From: Deltaproteobacteria bacterium
GTDB taxonomy: Bacteria; Desulfobacterota; Desulfobacteria; Desulfobacterales; C00003060
DNA length: 53,943 nucleotides
Assembly (NCBI GenBank): GCA_019309815.1
Contig: JAFDFO010000005.1
Coordinates: 1-53,943, forward strand
Direction of reading: 5' to 3'
Below, piece by piece: positions 17,093 to 25,952 of this stretch; positions within the stretch are counted from its first letter, which is position 1; every line of letters starts with the position of its first letter. A program made the position numbers and the translations under genes. The notes under the pieces are model-generated. The model saw nothing but the letters and a program-made list of their open reading frames with translations. It had not been told where the DNA came from and did no database searches.

Positions 17093-18160
17093 ATGGCTGA
17101 CATTCGAATAGATGGCCACAAGTTGATGTTTCATGTGGACAGGCTCAACAAATGGCTCAAGGGAGAGAAGTTCTTCCCAATCTATGTGGAGGTAGGCCCC
17201 TCAGGCGCCTGTAACCATAGATGTATATTTTGTGCCCTTGAATATCTTGGATATGAAGCAAGGTATATCAACACCCAAATATTCAAGGAAAGACTTGAAG
17301 AGATGGCAGGCGGCGGAGTGAAAAGCCTCATGTTTGCAGGTGAGGGGGAACCTCTGCTGCACAAGGATATTGAAGAGTTGATCTGTTTTGCAAAAGGCTG
17401 CGGGATCGACGTTTCTGTTACGACGAACGGTGTCCTCATTAACAAGCGTATCAGTAAAGAGAGTCTGGAAGCATTGTCCTGGATCCGGGTCAGTTTTAAT
17501 GCTGCTACGAGGGAGAATTACGCCCGGATTCACGGAACGCAGGCAAGTGATTTTGACAGAGTGCTTGAAAATCTGGAACAGCTTGTGTCCATGAAGAGAC
17601 GCTATCAGTATAGTTGTACGATTGGCGTGCAACTACTTATGATCCCGGAGAACTACCGGGAAACCGAACAACTCGCCAACATATTGAAGGAAATCGGTGT
17701 AGATTATTTTTCGATAAAGCCTTTCTCGAAACATCCATTGAGTAGTCATTCTTTGGACGTCAATTTTGACTATGGCCAGATGCTATCGTTTCAAAAGGCC
17801 CTTGATAGGCTGTCTGGTAATGATTTCAAGATTCTGTTCCGGGATCACACAATGACGAAGTTGACGGAAAAGGAAAGAGGCTATGACTGTTGCCTGGGGC
17901 TTCCCTTCTGGGCCTATATATCTTCTGATGGCGGAGTCTGGGCGTGCAGCGCTTTTCTGGGAAAAGAGGAGTTCTTCTATGGCAGCCTCTATGAAAAGAC
18001 TTTTACTCAGATATGGGAGGGACCACAACGCGAGAAGGTTCTGGAGATGGTAGAGCACGAGTTGGATGTTTCAGAATGTCGAGAGGTGTGCAGGCTAGAT
18101 GAAATCAATAGGTACCTCTGGGAACTGAAACACCCCCATCGCCACGTAAACTTCATATGA
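17093..18160 (+). CDS. Radical SAM protein with C-terminal Cys-rich (SPASM-like) region, copy 1
   Basis: The protein has 355 residues. The radical SAM cluster motif CX3CX2C is at Cys40, Cys44 and Cys47 (GACNHRCIFC), followed by AGEGEPLLH and TTNG typical of the barrel. The C-terminal region holds several further Cys (YDCC, WACSAF, SECREVC), suited to an auxiliary Fe-S cluster. It opens with IDGHKLMFHVDRLNKWLKGE and ends HVNFI. Both ends are shared with the protein at 21044-22150, so the two are paralogues. The substrate is unknown. Placement between the SIS gene and the thiamine E1 genes suggests sugar or sugar-nucleotide modification rather than peptide maturation, which is the better-known role of SPASM proteins. 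Confidence 0.85.
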   Translation: MADIRIDGHKLMFHVDRLNKWLKGEKFFPIYVEVGPSGACNHRCIFCALEYLGYEARYINTQIFKERLEEMAGGGVKSLMFAGEGEPLLHKDIEELICFAKGCGIDVSVTTNGVLINKRISKESLEALSWIRVSFNAATRENYARIHGTQASDFDRVLENLEQLVSMKRRYQYSCTIGVQLLMIPENYRETEQLANILKEIGVDYFSIKPFSKHPLSSHSLDVNFDYGQMLSFQKALDRLSGNDFKILFRDHTMTKLTEKERGYDCCLGLPFWAYISSDGGVWACSAFLGKEEFFYGSLYEKTFTQIWEGPQREKVLEMVEHELDVSECREVCRLDEINRYLWELKHPHRHVNFI

Positions 18161-18175
18161 GAAGAGGCAACCACA

Positions 18176-19153
18176 TTGACTGATATTTCTAGGAAGACGT
18201 TGATCCATTTATACAAGTTGATGCTCAGAATCAGACGATTTGAGGAAAAAATCGTTGACGTCTACTGCGACCAGGATATGAAAACACCGGTCCATCTGTA
18301 TCTCGGCCAAGAGGCAGTGGCGGCGGGCGTATGTGCCAACTTGCGCAGGGAGGACTATGTTTTCAGTACTCATCGAAGCCATGGGCATTACATAGCCAAG
18401 GGGGGCGACATGAAAGCCCTCATGGCGGAACTGTATGGCCGAAGAACGGGGTGTTCTCGGGGGAAGGGGGGTTCAATGCATGTGGTCGATCCTGAAGTGG
18501 GCGTCTGTGGATCCACGGCCATAGTAGGGGGCAATATCCCGCTGTCCGTGGGGGCAGCCCTGGCATCCGCCATGCAAAAGAAAAGACGCGTGGCAGTCTC
18601 CTTTTTTGGAGACGGTGCGGTGGATGAAGGGGCCTTCCACGAAAGCCTTAATTTTGCTGCTCTGAAGAAACTTCCGGTCGTCTTCGTGTGTGAAAACAAT
18701 TTTTACGCGACACATTCTCATCAGTCCAAAAGGCAACCGCATGACCATATTTATAAATTAGCCAAGTACTACCTGATGCCCGGTGTTCGAGTGAACGGCA
18801 ATGATGTCGCCAAGGTCTTCAAAGCCGCCCAGGAGGCTGTTAAGAAGGCACGAACGGGGCGCGGCCCTACCTTGATGGAATGCAGGACATTTCGTTGGAA
18901 AGGGCATGTCGGGCCGGACTGTGACATTAAACTCGGCTGCAGGAAGCAAGAGGAGCTAAATAAGTGGGTGAAAAAATGTCCTGTGAGGTGTTTTGAAAGG
19001 GAACTTCTAAAGGGAGGCACTTTGAAGAAAGCACAGCTTGACAGGATTACCCGCGGGATTGATGGCGAGGTACATGACGCTTACCTGTTTGGCAAGAAAA
19101 GCCCTCATCCAGGTGTGAATGAACTCTTGGAGGATGTGTGGAAGCTCGATTAA
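18176..19153 (+). CDS. Thiamine diphosphate-dependent dehydrogenase E1 component, alpha subunit
   Basis: The 325-residue protein is homologous to the alpha subunit of pyruvate/acetoin/branched-chain 2-oxoacid dehydrogenase E1. The thiamine diphosphate motif begins GDGAVDEG (residues 145-152) and ends CENN at 172-175. HLYLGQEAVAAGV and STHRSHGHYIAKG are conserved substrate and cofactor segments. TTG 18176 has AGAAGAGG upstream. No lipoyl E2 or E3 gene is present, so it may release or transfer the activated aldehyde without a dehydrogenase complex. In a sugar cluster a two-carbon transfer or decarboxylation during branched-sugar synthesis is a reasonable inference. A true acetoin dehydrogenase is the alternative. 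Confidence 0.9.
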   Translation: MTDISRKTLIHLYKLMLRIRRFEEKIVDVYCDQDMKTPVHLYLGQEAVAAGVCANLRREDYVFSTHRSHGHYIAKGGDMKALMAELYGRRTGCSRGKGGSMHVVDPEVGVCGSTAIVGGNIPLSVGAALASAMQKKRRVAVSFFGDGAVDEGAFHESLNFAALKKLPVVFVCENNFYATHSHQSKRQPHDHIYKLAKYYLMPGVRVNGNDVAKVFKAAQEAVKKARTGRGPTLMECRTFRWKGHVGPDCDIKLGCRKQEELNKWVKKCPVRCFERELLKGGTLKKAQLDRITRGIDGEVHDAYLFGKKSPHPGVNELLEDVWKLD

Positions 19154-19197
19154 CCCTGGCGTTGCAGAAGCCGAAGGGTTTGAGGTGGAGATAGAAT

Positions 19198-20253
19198 ATG
19201 CCGTGGACAAAGTTACAAGCCGACGCTATCCATCGTGATGACAGTCTGCCCCGTCGCAGGGGAGACAGGCCTTTGACGTACAGAGAGGCAATTAGAGAAG
19301 CTCAGGATCAAGCCATGAATATCGATCCCCGTGTGTTCATTATGGGAGAAGGGGTAGATGACCCGGGCGGGATATTTGGAACAACCCTGAATCTGGACAA
19401 AACGTATGGACATGGCAGGGTCATGGATCTGCCCTTAGCTGAAAACGGATTTACAGGGATAGCTATCGGGGCAGCCATTGCCGGCATGAAACCGATCCTG
19501 GTTCATATGAGAATGGACTTCTTGCTACTCTCTATGGACCAGATCGTGAACCACGCATCCAAGTGGCGGTATATGTTTGGCGGAAGGCAGACGGTTCCCA
19601 TAACCATCCGATCAATTATCGGCAGGGGATGGGGGTCTGCTGCTCAGCATTCTCAGAGCCTGCATGGCCTGTTCACGCACATCCCGGGGCTAAAAGTGGT
19701 CATGCCCAGCAGCGCCTACGACGTGAAAGGTCTCCTCCTGGCTAGTATTGCAGATGAAGACCCGGTGATGTTCATAGAACATCGATGGCTTTATGATCAG
19801 GCGGAGAATGTTCCGGAAAACATGTACACCATTGGAATCGGGAAGGGGAGGGTTGTTAGAAAAGGGACCGATATGACCATTCTGGCCATATCTCACATGG
19901 TTCCGGAGGCCCTAAGGGCGGCGAAGATTCTCGAAGAAGAGCATGGGATTGGTTGTGAAATCATTGATCCCAGAACTCTCCGTCCCCTGGACGAAAAGAT
20001 CATCCTGAAATCGGTGAAGAAGACGGGTAGATTACTGATTGCGGATTATGGCTGGAATACCGGTGGCGTGGCGGCACAGATTGCCTCAATCATTGCTGAG
20101 AAGGCGTTTAACGACCTGAACGCTCCAATTCGGCGGATTTGCTTGCCGGATGCACCGACGCCAGGAGCACCAGTCTTGGAAGAAGCGTTCTATCCTGGAG
20201 CGGAAGACATTATCCGCTTGGTAAGAAGAATGTTAAAAGGACAGGACCGATGA
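19198..20253 (+). CDS. Thiamine diphosphate-dependent dehydrogenase E1 component, beta subunit
   Basis: The 351-residue partner of the preceding alpha subunit contains MGEGVDDPGGIFG (E1 beta start region), the Glu in DLPLAENGFTGIAIG that activates thiamine, and the C-terminal transketolase-like domain (LRPLDEKIILKSVKKTGRLLI). ATG 19198 has GGTGGAGA upstream. The N-terminus is about 25 residues longer than usual. Its stop overlaps the start of the next gene (ATGA, 20250-20253), which ties the E1 pair to a glycosyltransferase and supports a glycan role rather than central metabolism. Confidence 0.9.
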   Translation: MPWTKLQADAIHRDDSLPRRRGDRPLTYREAIREAQDQAMNIDPRVFIMGEGVDDPGGIFGTTLNLDKTYGHGRVMDLPLAENGFTGIAIGAAIAGMKPILVHMRMDFLLLSMDQIVNHASKWRYMFGGRQTVPITIRSIIGRGWGSAAQHSQSLHGLFTHIPGLKVVMPSSAYDVKGLLLASIADEDPVMFIEHRWLYDQAENVPENMYTIGIGKGRVVRKGTDMTILAISHMVPEALRAAKILEEEHGIGCEIIDPRTLRPLDEKIILKSVKKTGRLLIADYGWNTGGVAAQIASIIAEKAFNDLNAPIRRICLPDAPTPGAPVLEEAFYPGAEDIIRLVRRMLKGQDR

Positions 20254-21023
20254 GTAATGACAAAGGCCAATTTGCTTTGAGTGTTGTCATGCCTGCCCTG
20301 AACGAGGAGAACAATGTCATATCTGCTATTGAGCGGACCCTGTCCGCCTTTGATCATCTTGGAATAAACGGTGAGATAGTCGTTGTAAATGATGGGAGTA
20401 CCGACAACACTGGTAACTTGGTTGAAAAAAGGGCCGAACAGGAAGCAAGGGTTCGGATGATTGTGCACGAGACGCCTCAAGGGATCGGGGGATCTTTCTG
20501 GGACGGGGTCAATGTGGCTGGGGGTGATGTCGTGACAATGTTCCCTGGTGACGACGAAAATGAGCCAATCGAAGCGCTCAGGTATTTCCATCTTTTTGAA
20601 AACGTGGACATTGTGGTTCCTTTCATTTCCAACAAGGGAGTGCGGTCCAAAGGGCGCGAGCGGTTGTCTTCCTTGTTCACGGCCATTGTCAACATAACGT
20701 TCCGGACAAGGCTGAACTACACAAACGGTACGGTTTTGTACCGCAGGGCAATTCTTGGCGATCTTGAACTCAGGAGCAAGGGCTTCTTCTATCAGACTGA
20801 ATTGCTCATAAAAGCAATCAAGAGAGGGTATTTGTTTGCTGAAGTGCCAAACCTCCTGAGGAAAAGGAGCTCTGGCGTCTCGAAAGCGGTTTCGTTTAAG
20901 TCTTTCTATGCAGTGGTTAAAGGATACCTTCAACTCGTGATGGATGTATATTTCAAAGGGACGGGTCTCTCCGGGCAGAAGCATATTGCGACCGAGTCTG
21001 TCACGTTTCAGAGATTAAACTAG
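20250..21023 (+). CDS. Family 2 glycosyltransferase
   Basis: The protein has 257 residues. The GT-A fold begins SVVMPALNEENN, with VNDGSTDNTG and the metal-binding acidic cluster PGDDENEP near residue 95. There is no C-terminal membrane helix pair, so it is soluble or peripheral. It resembles dolichol-phosphate-sugar synthases in its N-terminal half, and could make the lipid-linked donor used by the GT-C enzymes. A frame reaches back to 20139, but the ATG at 20250 overlaps the upstream stop and gives the usual family start. Donor and acceptor are unknown. Confidence 0.87.
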   Translation: MSNDKGQFALSVVMPALNEENNVISAIERTLSAFDHLGINGEIVVVNDGSTDNTGNLVEKRAEQEARVRMIVHETPQGIGGSFWDGVNVAGGDVVTMFPGDDENEPIEALRYFHLFENVDIVVPFISNKGVRSKGRERLSSLFTAIVNITFRTRLNYTNGTVLYRRAILGDLELRSKGFFYQTELLIKAIKRGYLFAEVPNLLRKRSSGVSKAVSFKSFYAVVKGYLQLVMDVYFKGTGLSGQKHIATESVTFQRLN

Positions 21024-21043
21024 GTTCGAAAACAGAGGAATCA

Positions 21044-22150
21044 TTGAAGAAAGAGCCTATCTTAGACGGGCACAAGCTCGATTGGCACGGAGACAGGGTT
21101 GAGGCATGGCTCAAAGGCGAGAGAATTGCGCCAATTACCATTGACTGCTCCTTGACCCGACGATGTACGTATCGGTGCGTGTATTGCTACGGCCAGCTTC
21201 AGGCGAATGATGAAAAGCGAATGACCCGGGATGTGATTTTCAGATTTCTTGACGATGCTGCTGAAATCGGGGTCAAGGCGATAAGCTTTGTGAGTGACGG
21301 AGAAAGTACCTGCAGCCCCCATTTGTATGACGCCATACTGCGAGGGAGGGCTAACGGACTGGACATGGCTCTTGGAACGAATGGATATCTGTTGCAGGTG
21401 GAGCGGCTGGAAGAGATCCTGCCTGCCCTCACATATTTGCGGTTTAACGTGTCAGCGGGTGAACCAAAAAGATACGCGCACATTCATGGTTGTTCAGAAA
21501 AGTGTTTTCACACTGTGTTCGATACGGTCAAGAAGTGCGTGGAGATTAAAGAGGAGAGGGACCTTCAGGTCACTATCGGTCTCCAGATGGTCTTGTTGCC
21601 TGATTTTGAGGATCAAATTCTCCCCTTGGCCAAGCTGGGAAAGGAGCTCGGTGTTGATTACTTTGTAATCAAACACTGCAGCGACGACGAAAAAGGATCG
21701 CTGGGTGTGGATTACTCTCAGTATTTTGGCATGGTGGATATTCTGAAACAGGCAGAGGGCTTCTCAGACGAGGCCTACCTTGTGAAGGCAAAATGGTCCA
21801 AGCTCATGAGTGGCGGGAAGAGGAAGTACTCCCAGTGTTATGGCCCTCCGTTCATTATGCAGTTCTCAGGCTCAGGGCTTGTTGCCCCCTGTGGCATGCT
21901 TTTCAACAATAAATACAAGCGATTTCATATTGGAAACATAGCTGATACATCGTTCAAGGAGCTGTGGCAGAGCGAGCGGTACTGGGAAGTCATCAACTTC
22001 ATTGCTTCAAAGAAATTCAACGCAAAGAAGGAGTGCGGTTCCTTATGCCTGCAGCACAAAGTCAATGAGTTCTTATGGGACTTGAAGCAAGGCGATGTCG
22101 AAGTCAAGAAACCTGAGGGCGAGACACCCATCCACATTAACTTCATTTGA
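21044..22150 (+). CDS. Radical SAM protein with C-terminal Cys-rich (SPASM-like) region, copy 2
   Basis: The protein has 368 residues. CX3CX2C is at Cys41, Cys45 and Cys48 (RRCTYRCVYC), then VSDGESTCSP and GTNGYLL. The C-terminal region contains QCYG, APCGM, KKECGSLC and a SPASM-like spacing for an auxiliary cluster. The opening LDGHKLDWHGDRVEAWLKGE and ending HINFI match the protein at 17093-18160, so these are paralogues with different central sequence. The start is TTG 21044 with AGAGGA upstream. It is the last gene of the plus-strand cassette; the next gene is convergent, with only 4 bases between stops and no terminator. Confidence 0.85.
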   Translation: MKKEPILDGHKLDWHGDRVEAWLKGERIAPITIDCSLTRRCTYRCVYCYGQLQANDEKRMTRDVIFRFLDDAAEIGVKAISFVSDGESTCSPHLYDAILRGRANGLDMALGTNGYLLQVERLEEILPALTYLRFNVSAGEPKRYAHIHGCSEKCFHTVFDTVKKCVEIKEERDLQVTIGLQMVLLPDFEDQILPLAKLGKELGVDYFVIKHCSDDEKGSLGVDYSQYFGMVDILKQAEGFSDEAYLVKAKWSKLMSGGKRKYSQCYGPPFIMQFSGSGLVAPCGMLFNNKYKRFHIGNIADTSFKELWQSERYWEVINFIASKKFNAKKECGSLCLQHKVNEFLWDLKQGDVEVKKPEGETPIHINFI

Positions 22151-22154
22151 AATT

Positions 22155-24029
22155 CTAAGACCGCTCAGCCACCCGATAAAGTCTATAGTTTCGAAAGCGT
22201 GCCTGAGGTGACAGTAATCCCATCAGCTTGAAAAGCTTTTCTCGATGCCTCTCACCTAAGATAGACGCAATACTCGACACGTAATCATGATTAATTAGAA
22301 TGTGGGTGATACCCTTCTCTCTTAAATGTGCCAAGGCCTCTCGTGCCGATGTGCTTGCCTTTATGGCATCCATAAAGGTATTGGCTTCGAATACTGGATC
22401 ATACACATAAGGGCGTTTGCAGTAGTACAGCCCATTCACGAGGAAAACAAACAGGACTTTGTCACGATCGGTTAGATGATGATTGATATACTCAATCGCC
22501 GTGTAGCTCGGCAGATGCGATCTTAGGAACTGCGCTTCTGATTGAATTCCCGATAGATATTTATAAGGCGCTATGCGCCTAAAGTGGTCAAGATAGAAGT
22601 ACGTATTGATTGCGAAAGTGAAAAGACAGAAGTACAGAATGCATGACCTGGTCCGAAGCCACGCCTGGGGGCTTTTGTAGATTAATAGGGCGAGGACAAT
22701 GGACAGAATCGGCAAAATCGGAAATAGGAGGCGTAGCTGTTGGATTAACATGCCCCACAGGATGAAATAGAGCAGAGAAAAAAAGAGCATGAACCTTATT
22801 TCGACAGATTTTGGCCGGACAGCCACTGATAGAATGGGAACCAGGAGAAATATTGGCCCGATAAAGCCGTCAAAATCAGGACGGGTACCACCGCCAACAA
22901 AACAGATATCCCACGGGAGTCTGAGATAATTCAAGATTCCGGGTCCGCTTCCAACAAAGGACAGAAACATTGCATACGTCTTGGCCATTTCCTGTGACCA
23001 TTCCCGGCCGCCAAAAAGGGGGTACAGGAAGGGATATGTCGGATTTCCGGTCAAGACCCAATTCTTGATGTACCATGGCGAAGCAACAACAGCCGCGATG
23101 AGAAAGACCCGCACGGCCCTAGCTCCCATTCGATTTCCTTTTGTGAAAAACAGAAGTGCTCCGAGGATAATGACCAACACCATAAGGATACCGGAGTATT
23201 TCGTTCCCATGGCCAGCCCACCAAAGACTCCCGCTAATGCGAGGAATCCTTTATGGTGGAACTCCCTCCAGTGCAGTAAGGCTATGATCATGATTAAAAC
23301 AAAAAAGGCAAGAGACAGATCGATGTATGCCCAACCTGACAGTTTGGCAACCAATGGCAGAGTATAATAGACAGCAGCAGCCAAGAGCCCTGTCGACACA
23401 GAGGATTTGGCTGCCGTCCACTGAAAAATGGCCACAAGTGTTAGAACACCAAAGGAAAAATGTATCAACTTTGCCAAAATCGGGCCTTGCAACAACATGC
23501 CCAGTGTAAAAAGCATCTCGGTCGTGAAAGGGAAATTGGTGTAAAAATTTCCCGAAACAAATCCTATGCCATGATTTTGAATGAATAATCTTGGACCAAC
23601 AAGGTGATAAATAAGGGCATCCTTAGATAGTGGAGGAGTTAAGGTGATACTCAGATTCAGAATGATGAATAGACATATAAAAAAAAGCCAAGCCCATCTA
23701 TCAATGCTGAAGCGCGGTCCAGTAACCTGCGCGATATCTTTGAACAACTTCTGCATGCCGCTCCTAAGATCTTGCCTCCTGTAACATAAAGCCACAAGTC
23801 CCAGTATTAAAACCGGATAAGCCGACCCTGCATACAATACTTGAAGTATCCCCAGAATAAAGATGAGGTAAGCAGTGGTTCCGTATCCTATGCCTGAAGC
23901 ATAGATAATGTACATGGGAGTGTTGTGCGGAGCGAGTTTAAGCCACGAGAGGACACAGAGGCCATAACCGAGAGCAGATAGGTATAACAGGAGGATTAAG
24001 GCAAACCAATATACAATGTCTGATGGCAT
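22155..24029 (-). CDS. GT-C family membrane glycosyltransferase (GT39/ArnT-like)
   Basis: The 624-residue protein has about twelve transmembrane helices. The first large periplasmic loop carries PPLSKDALIYHLVGPRLF, the acidic loop typical of GT39-like polyprenyl-phosphate-sugar transferases. The C-terminal 100 residues are soluble (YINHHLTDRDKVLFVFL, ITHILINHDYV) and probably periplasmic. ATG 24029 lies 14 bases after the stop of the preceding gene, so they are co-transcribed. It would transfer a sugar from a lipid carrier to a glycan, lipid or protein outside the inner membrane; which one is not visible. Confidence 0.78.
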   Translation of the reverse strand: MPSDIVYWFALILLLYLSALGYGLCVLSWLKLAPHNTPMYIIYASGIGYGTTAYLIFILGILQVLYAGSAYPVLILGLVALCYRRQDLRSGMQKLFKDIAQVTGPRFSIDRWAWLFFICLFIILNLSITLTPPLSKDALIYHLVGPRLFIQNHGIGFVSGNFYTNFPFTTEMLFTLGMLLQGPILAKLIHFSFGVLTLVAIFQWTAAKSSVSTGLLAAAVYYTLPLVAKLSGWAYIDLSLAFFVLIMIIALLHWREFHHKGFLALAGVFGGLAMGTKYSGILMVLVIILGALLFFTKGNRMGARAVRVFLIAAVVASPWYIKNWVLTGNPTYPFLYPLFGGREWSQEMAKTYAMFLSFVGSGPGILNYLRLPWDICFVGGGTRPDFDGFIGPIFLLVPILSVAVRPKSVEIRFMLFFSLLYFILWGMLIQQLRLLFPILPILSIVLALLIYKSPQAWLRTRSCILYFCLFTFAINTYFYLDHFRRIAPYKYLSGIQSEAQFLRSHLPSYTAIEYINHHLTDRDKVLFVFLVNGLYYCKRPYVYDPVFEANTFMDAIKASTSAREALAHLREKGITHILINHDYVSSIASILGERHREKLFKLMGLLSPQARFRNYRLYRVAERS

Positions 24030-24043
24030 ATGGTAGACCGGCT

Positions 24044-25927
24044 CTATGATGACATCCGTTTCATAATGACAATTCCAAAGCCCTCTCCTGAAAAAGGCTT
24101 TTTCCCTATTTGCACAATTTCGACATAATTTTCCTCAATCCATCGGAAAACATCGGCGGCATAATCTATACCGAAATATCTGTAGCCATATTCTACTGTT
24201 GAACGTTCTACCAGGAGTACAAAATCGGGAGGCTTTTCCTGAAGTGATTCCAGTATGTCCCCGTGAAATACGGAGAAAAATGTGGGAAGAAAAGCTGTAT
24301 AAGGACTCGCACTTTCTCTACGTGTAAGATAGTTGAACATGAGGCCTTCGGGAAAGACCGTAAAGGTCTCATCCGGTTCAACAACAACGTTTATTTTGTC
24401 TATTGCTTGCTGGATAATTTGTCCTATGTCCGAATATCGGAGATCAAAAGTCTTTATCACCTCGTGGTCGCTCTTAATCGGGTAATCAATAAGATTGTAT
24501 TGCCTTACAGAGTGAGAAAAGTAGGAATAGAGAGTAAACAGAATTAGAACAATAACAGGTATCATTCCAAATCGGGCATCTCCCGTAATTCGTTTCATTA
24601 GAGCAGGAAGTATGTGCAAAACAATAATTAATAGTATGAGAAAGCCCGGCAGGACAAGAAAAAAGCCGTAGTGCACAACTCTTACATTAAACAGCAGTCG
24701 TGCGAGCAAGACAAGGGAGAAGATTGAAAAGGATAGGGTAATAAGATTCTTCTTCAACTCAATATCGGTCAATCCAGTTTTCCGCAACTTAAGTATGATG
24801 TAGACCACAAAGCAAAGTACCACCATCGGAAGAGGGAAAAAATAGTCCAGGTAGGCTGAACTGCCACTAATAGTAGTATTGATGAAGGGGGTTGTAATCA
24901 AAAAAGCAAGGAGTGGCGGCGCGAATTTGTATTTGGTATTCTTGCTGAGTGCACTCAGGAAATGGTTCACTACCATTATGATCAAAGCGAATAATACATA
25001 GATGCCCAGCCAATACAGCATACGACCCGTATTGGCTAAGGGTTCATCCGCGCCCATGACACGCACTAACAAGGGGCTGAAAGAGTGCCCACGGTGAAAC
25101 ATCAAAAAATATGGGTTCAAGACGCAGAGGATGGCCTGTGGAAATGTGGACAGGCGTGCAAAGTAAGCCCCGAATAAAAGCAGTGGAAGAATCAAAAGAG
25201 AGGCAAATGTTATAGATCGGATGGCTATAATATTTGCCTGCGGTTTCTCGGTGCGCAGTATCCATGCCCACGTGACGACCATAGAAGCAAATAACCCCAC
25301 GAATATCTCTACCTTGGTTAACAATACCAACCCACCTACAAACCAACAAAGATAGGCATAAACAATCCTGCCCTTGCTCAGATAGAGCGATAGAAAAAAG
25401 AATGCGAGGAATGAGAGGGCTATCCCGTGTGTCGCTGCATGGGAATACGGTGTGACAAAATTGTCGTTAAGCACTGGGAAATAGCGGGGAAAGGCGAAGA
25501 GTATTATGAAGGAAAGTACAGAAAAGAAGGCACATGCTGAGTTGGATACGGTTTTGATTATCTTATAGATAAGGACGGCAATGATCAAAATTAGGACGAG
25601 GTTGAATCGGACAATTGTGTCTATGTGAATTCCAAAGATCTTAAAAAGCAGAGCATTCAGGTAGTAGGAAAAAGGGCCATAGAAGAATATATTGATGTCC
25701 TTGTACAGGATCTTGCCCTGACACAATGCCCAGGGGATATAAAGCTCACGGCCAAAGTCGATAATTGGATCACACCATTTCAGCCAGCTGAGCCAGGCCA
25801 TGGCGATGCCGGCTATTACCAGAACAAATATTCCAAAGCCTTCCAACTTTGTCGTTTTATCAACCGGGTTTGTAGTGTGCACTTTGGACTTCACTGAAGG
25901 GAGTGGGGTGCGAGAGCTTCCATGCAA
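24044..25927 (-). CDS. GT-C type multi-pass membrane protein
   Basis: The protein has 627 residues and about twelve transmembrane helices. After the first helix comes the loop WCDPIIDFGRELYIPWAL and then KDINIFFYGPFSYYLNALLF. This acidic loop followed by an FGP or YGP motif recurs in a family of bacterial GT-C-like proteins related to GT39. The tail (residues 520-627) is soluble and probably periplasmic. It lies 25 bases after the broken YfhO-like gene and 14 bases before another GT-C gene. The catalytic assignment is inferred from topology and the acidic loop. Confidence 0.7.
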   Translation of the reverse strand: MHGSSRTPLPSVKSKVHTTNPVDKTTKLEGFGIFVLVIAGIAMAWLSWLKWCDPIIDFGRELYIPWALCQGKILYKDINIFFYGPFSYYLNALLFKIFGIHIDTIVRFNLVLILIIAVLIYKIIKTVSNSACAFFSVLSFIILFAFPRYFPVLNDNFVTPYSHAATHGIALSFLAFFFLSLYLSKGRIVYAYLCWFVGGLVLLTKVEIFVGLFASMVVTWAWILRTEKPQANIIAIRSITFASLLILPLLLFGAYFARLSTFPQAILCVLNPYFLMFHRGHSFSPLLVRVMGADEPLANTGRMLYWLGIYVLFALIIMVVNHFLSALSKNTKYKFAPPLLAFLITTPFINTTISGSSAYLDYFFPLPMVVLCFVVYIILKLRKTGLTDIELKKNLITLSFSIFSLVLLARLLFNVRVVHYGFFLVLPGFLILLIIVLHILPALMKRITGDARFGMIPVIVLILFTLYSYFSHSVRQYNLIDYPIKSDHEVIKTFDLRYSDIGQIIQQAIDKINVVVEPDETFTVFPEGLMFNYLTRRESASPYTAFLPTFFSVFHGDILESLQEKPPDFVLLVERSTVEYGYRYFGIDYAADVFRWIEENYVEIVQIGKKPFSGEGFGIVIMKRMSS

Positions 25928-25952
25928 TTCTTAAGTTTATTGCCTTTGTTTG

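Noticed and set aside
22876..23076. Frameshift or second gene inside the GT-C gene at 22155-24029
   Set aside because: The main frame is continuous with coherent membrane topology; the small frame is a shadow.
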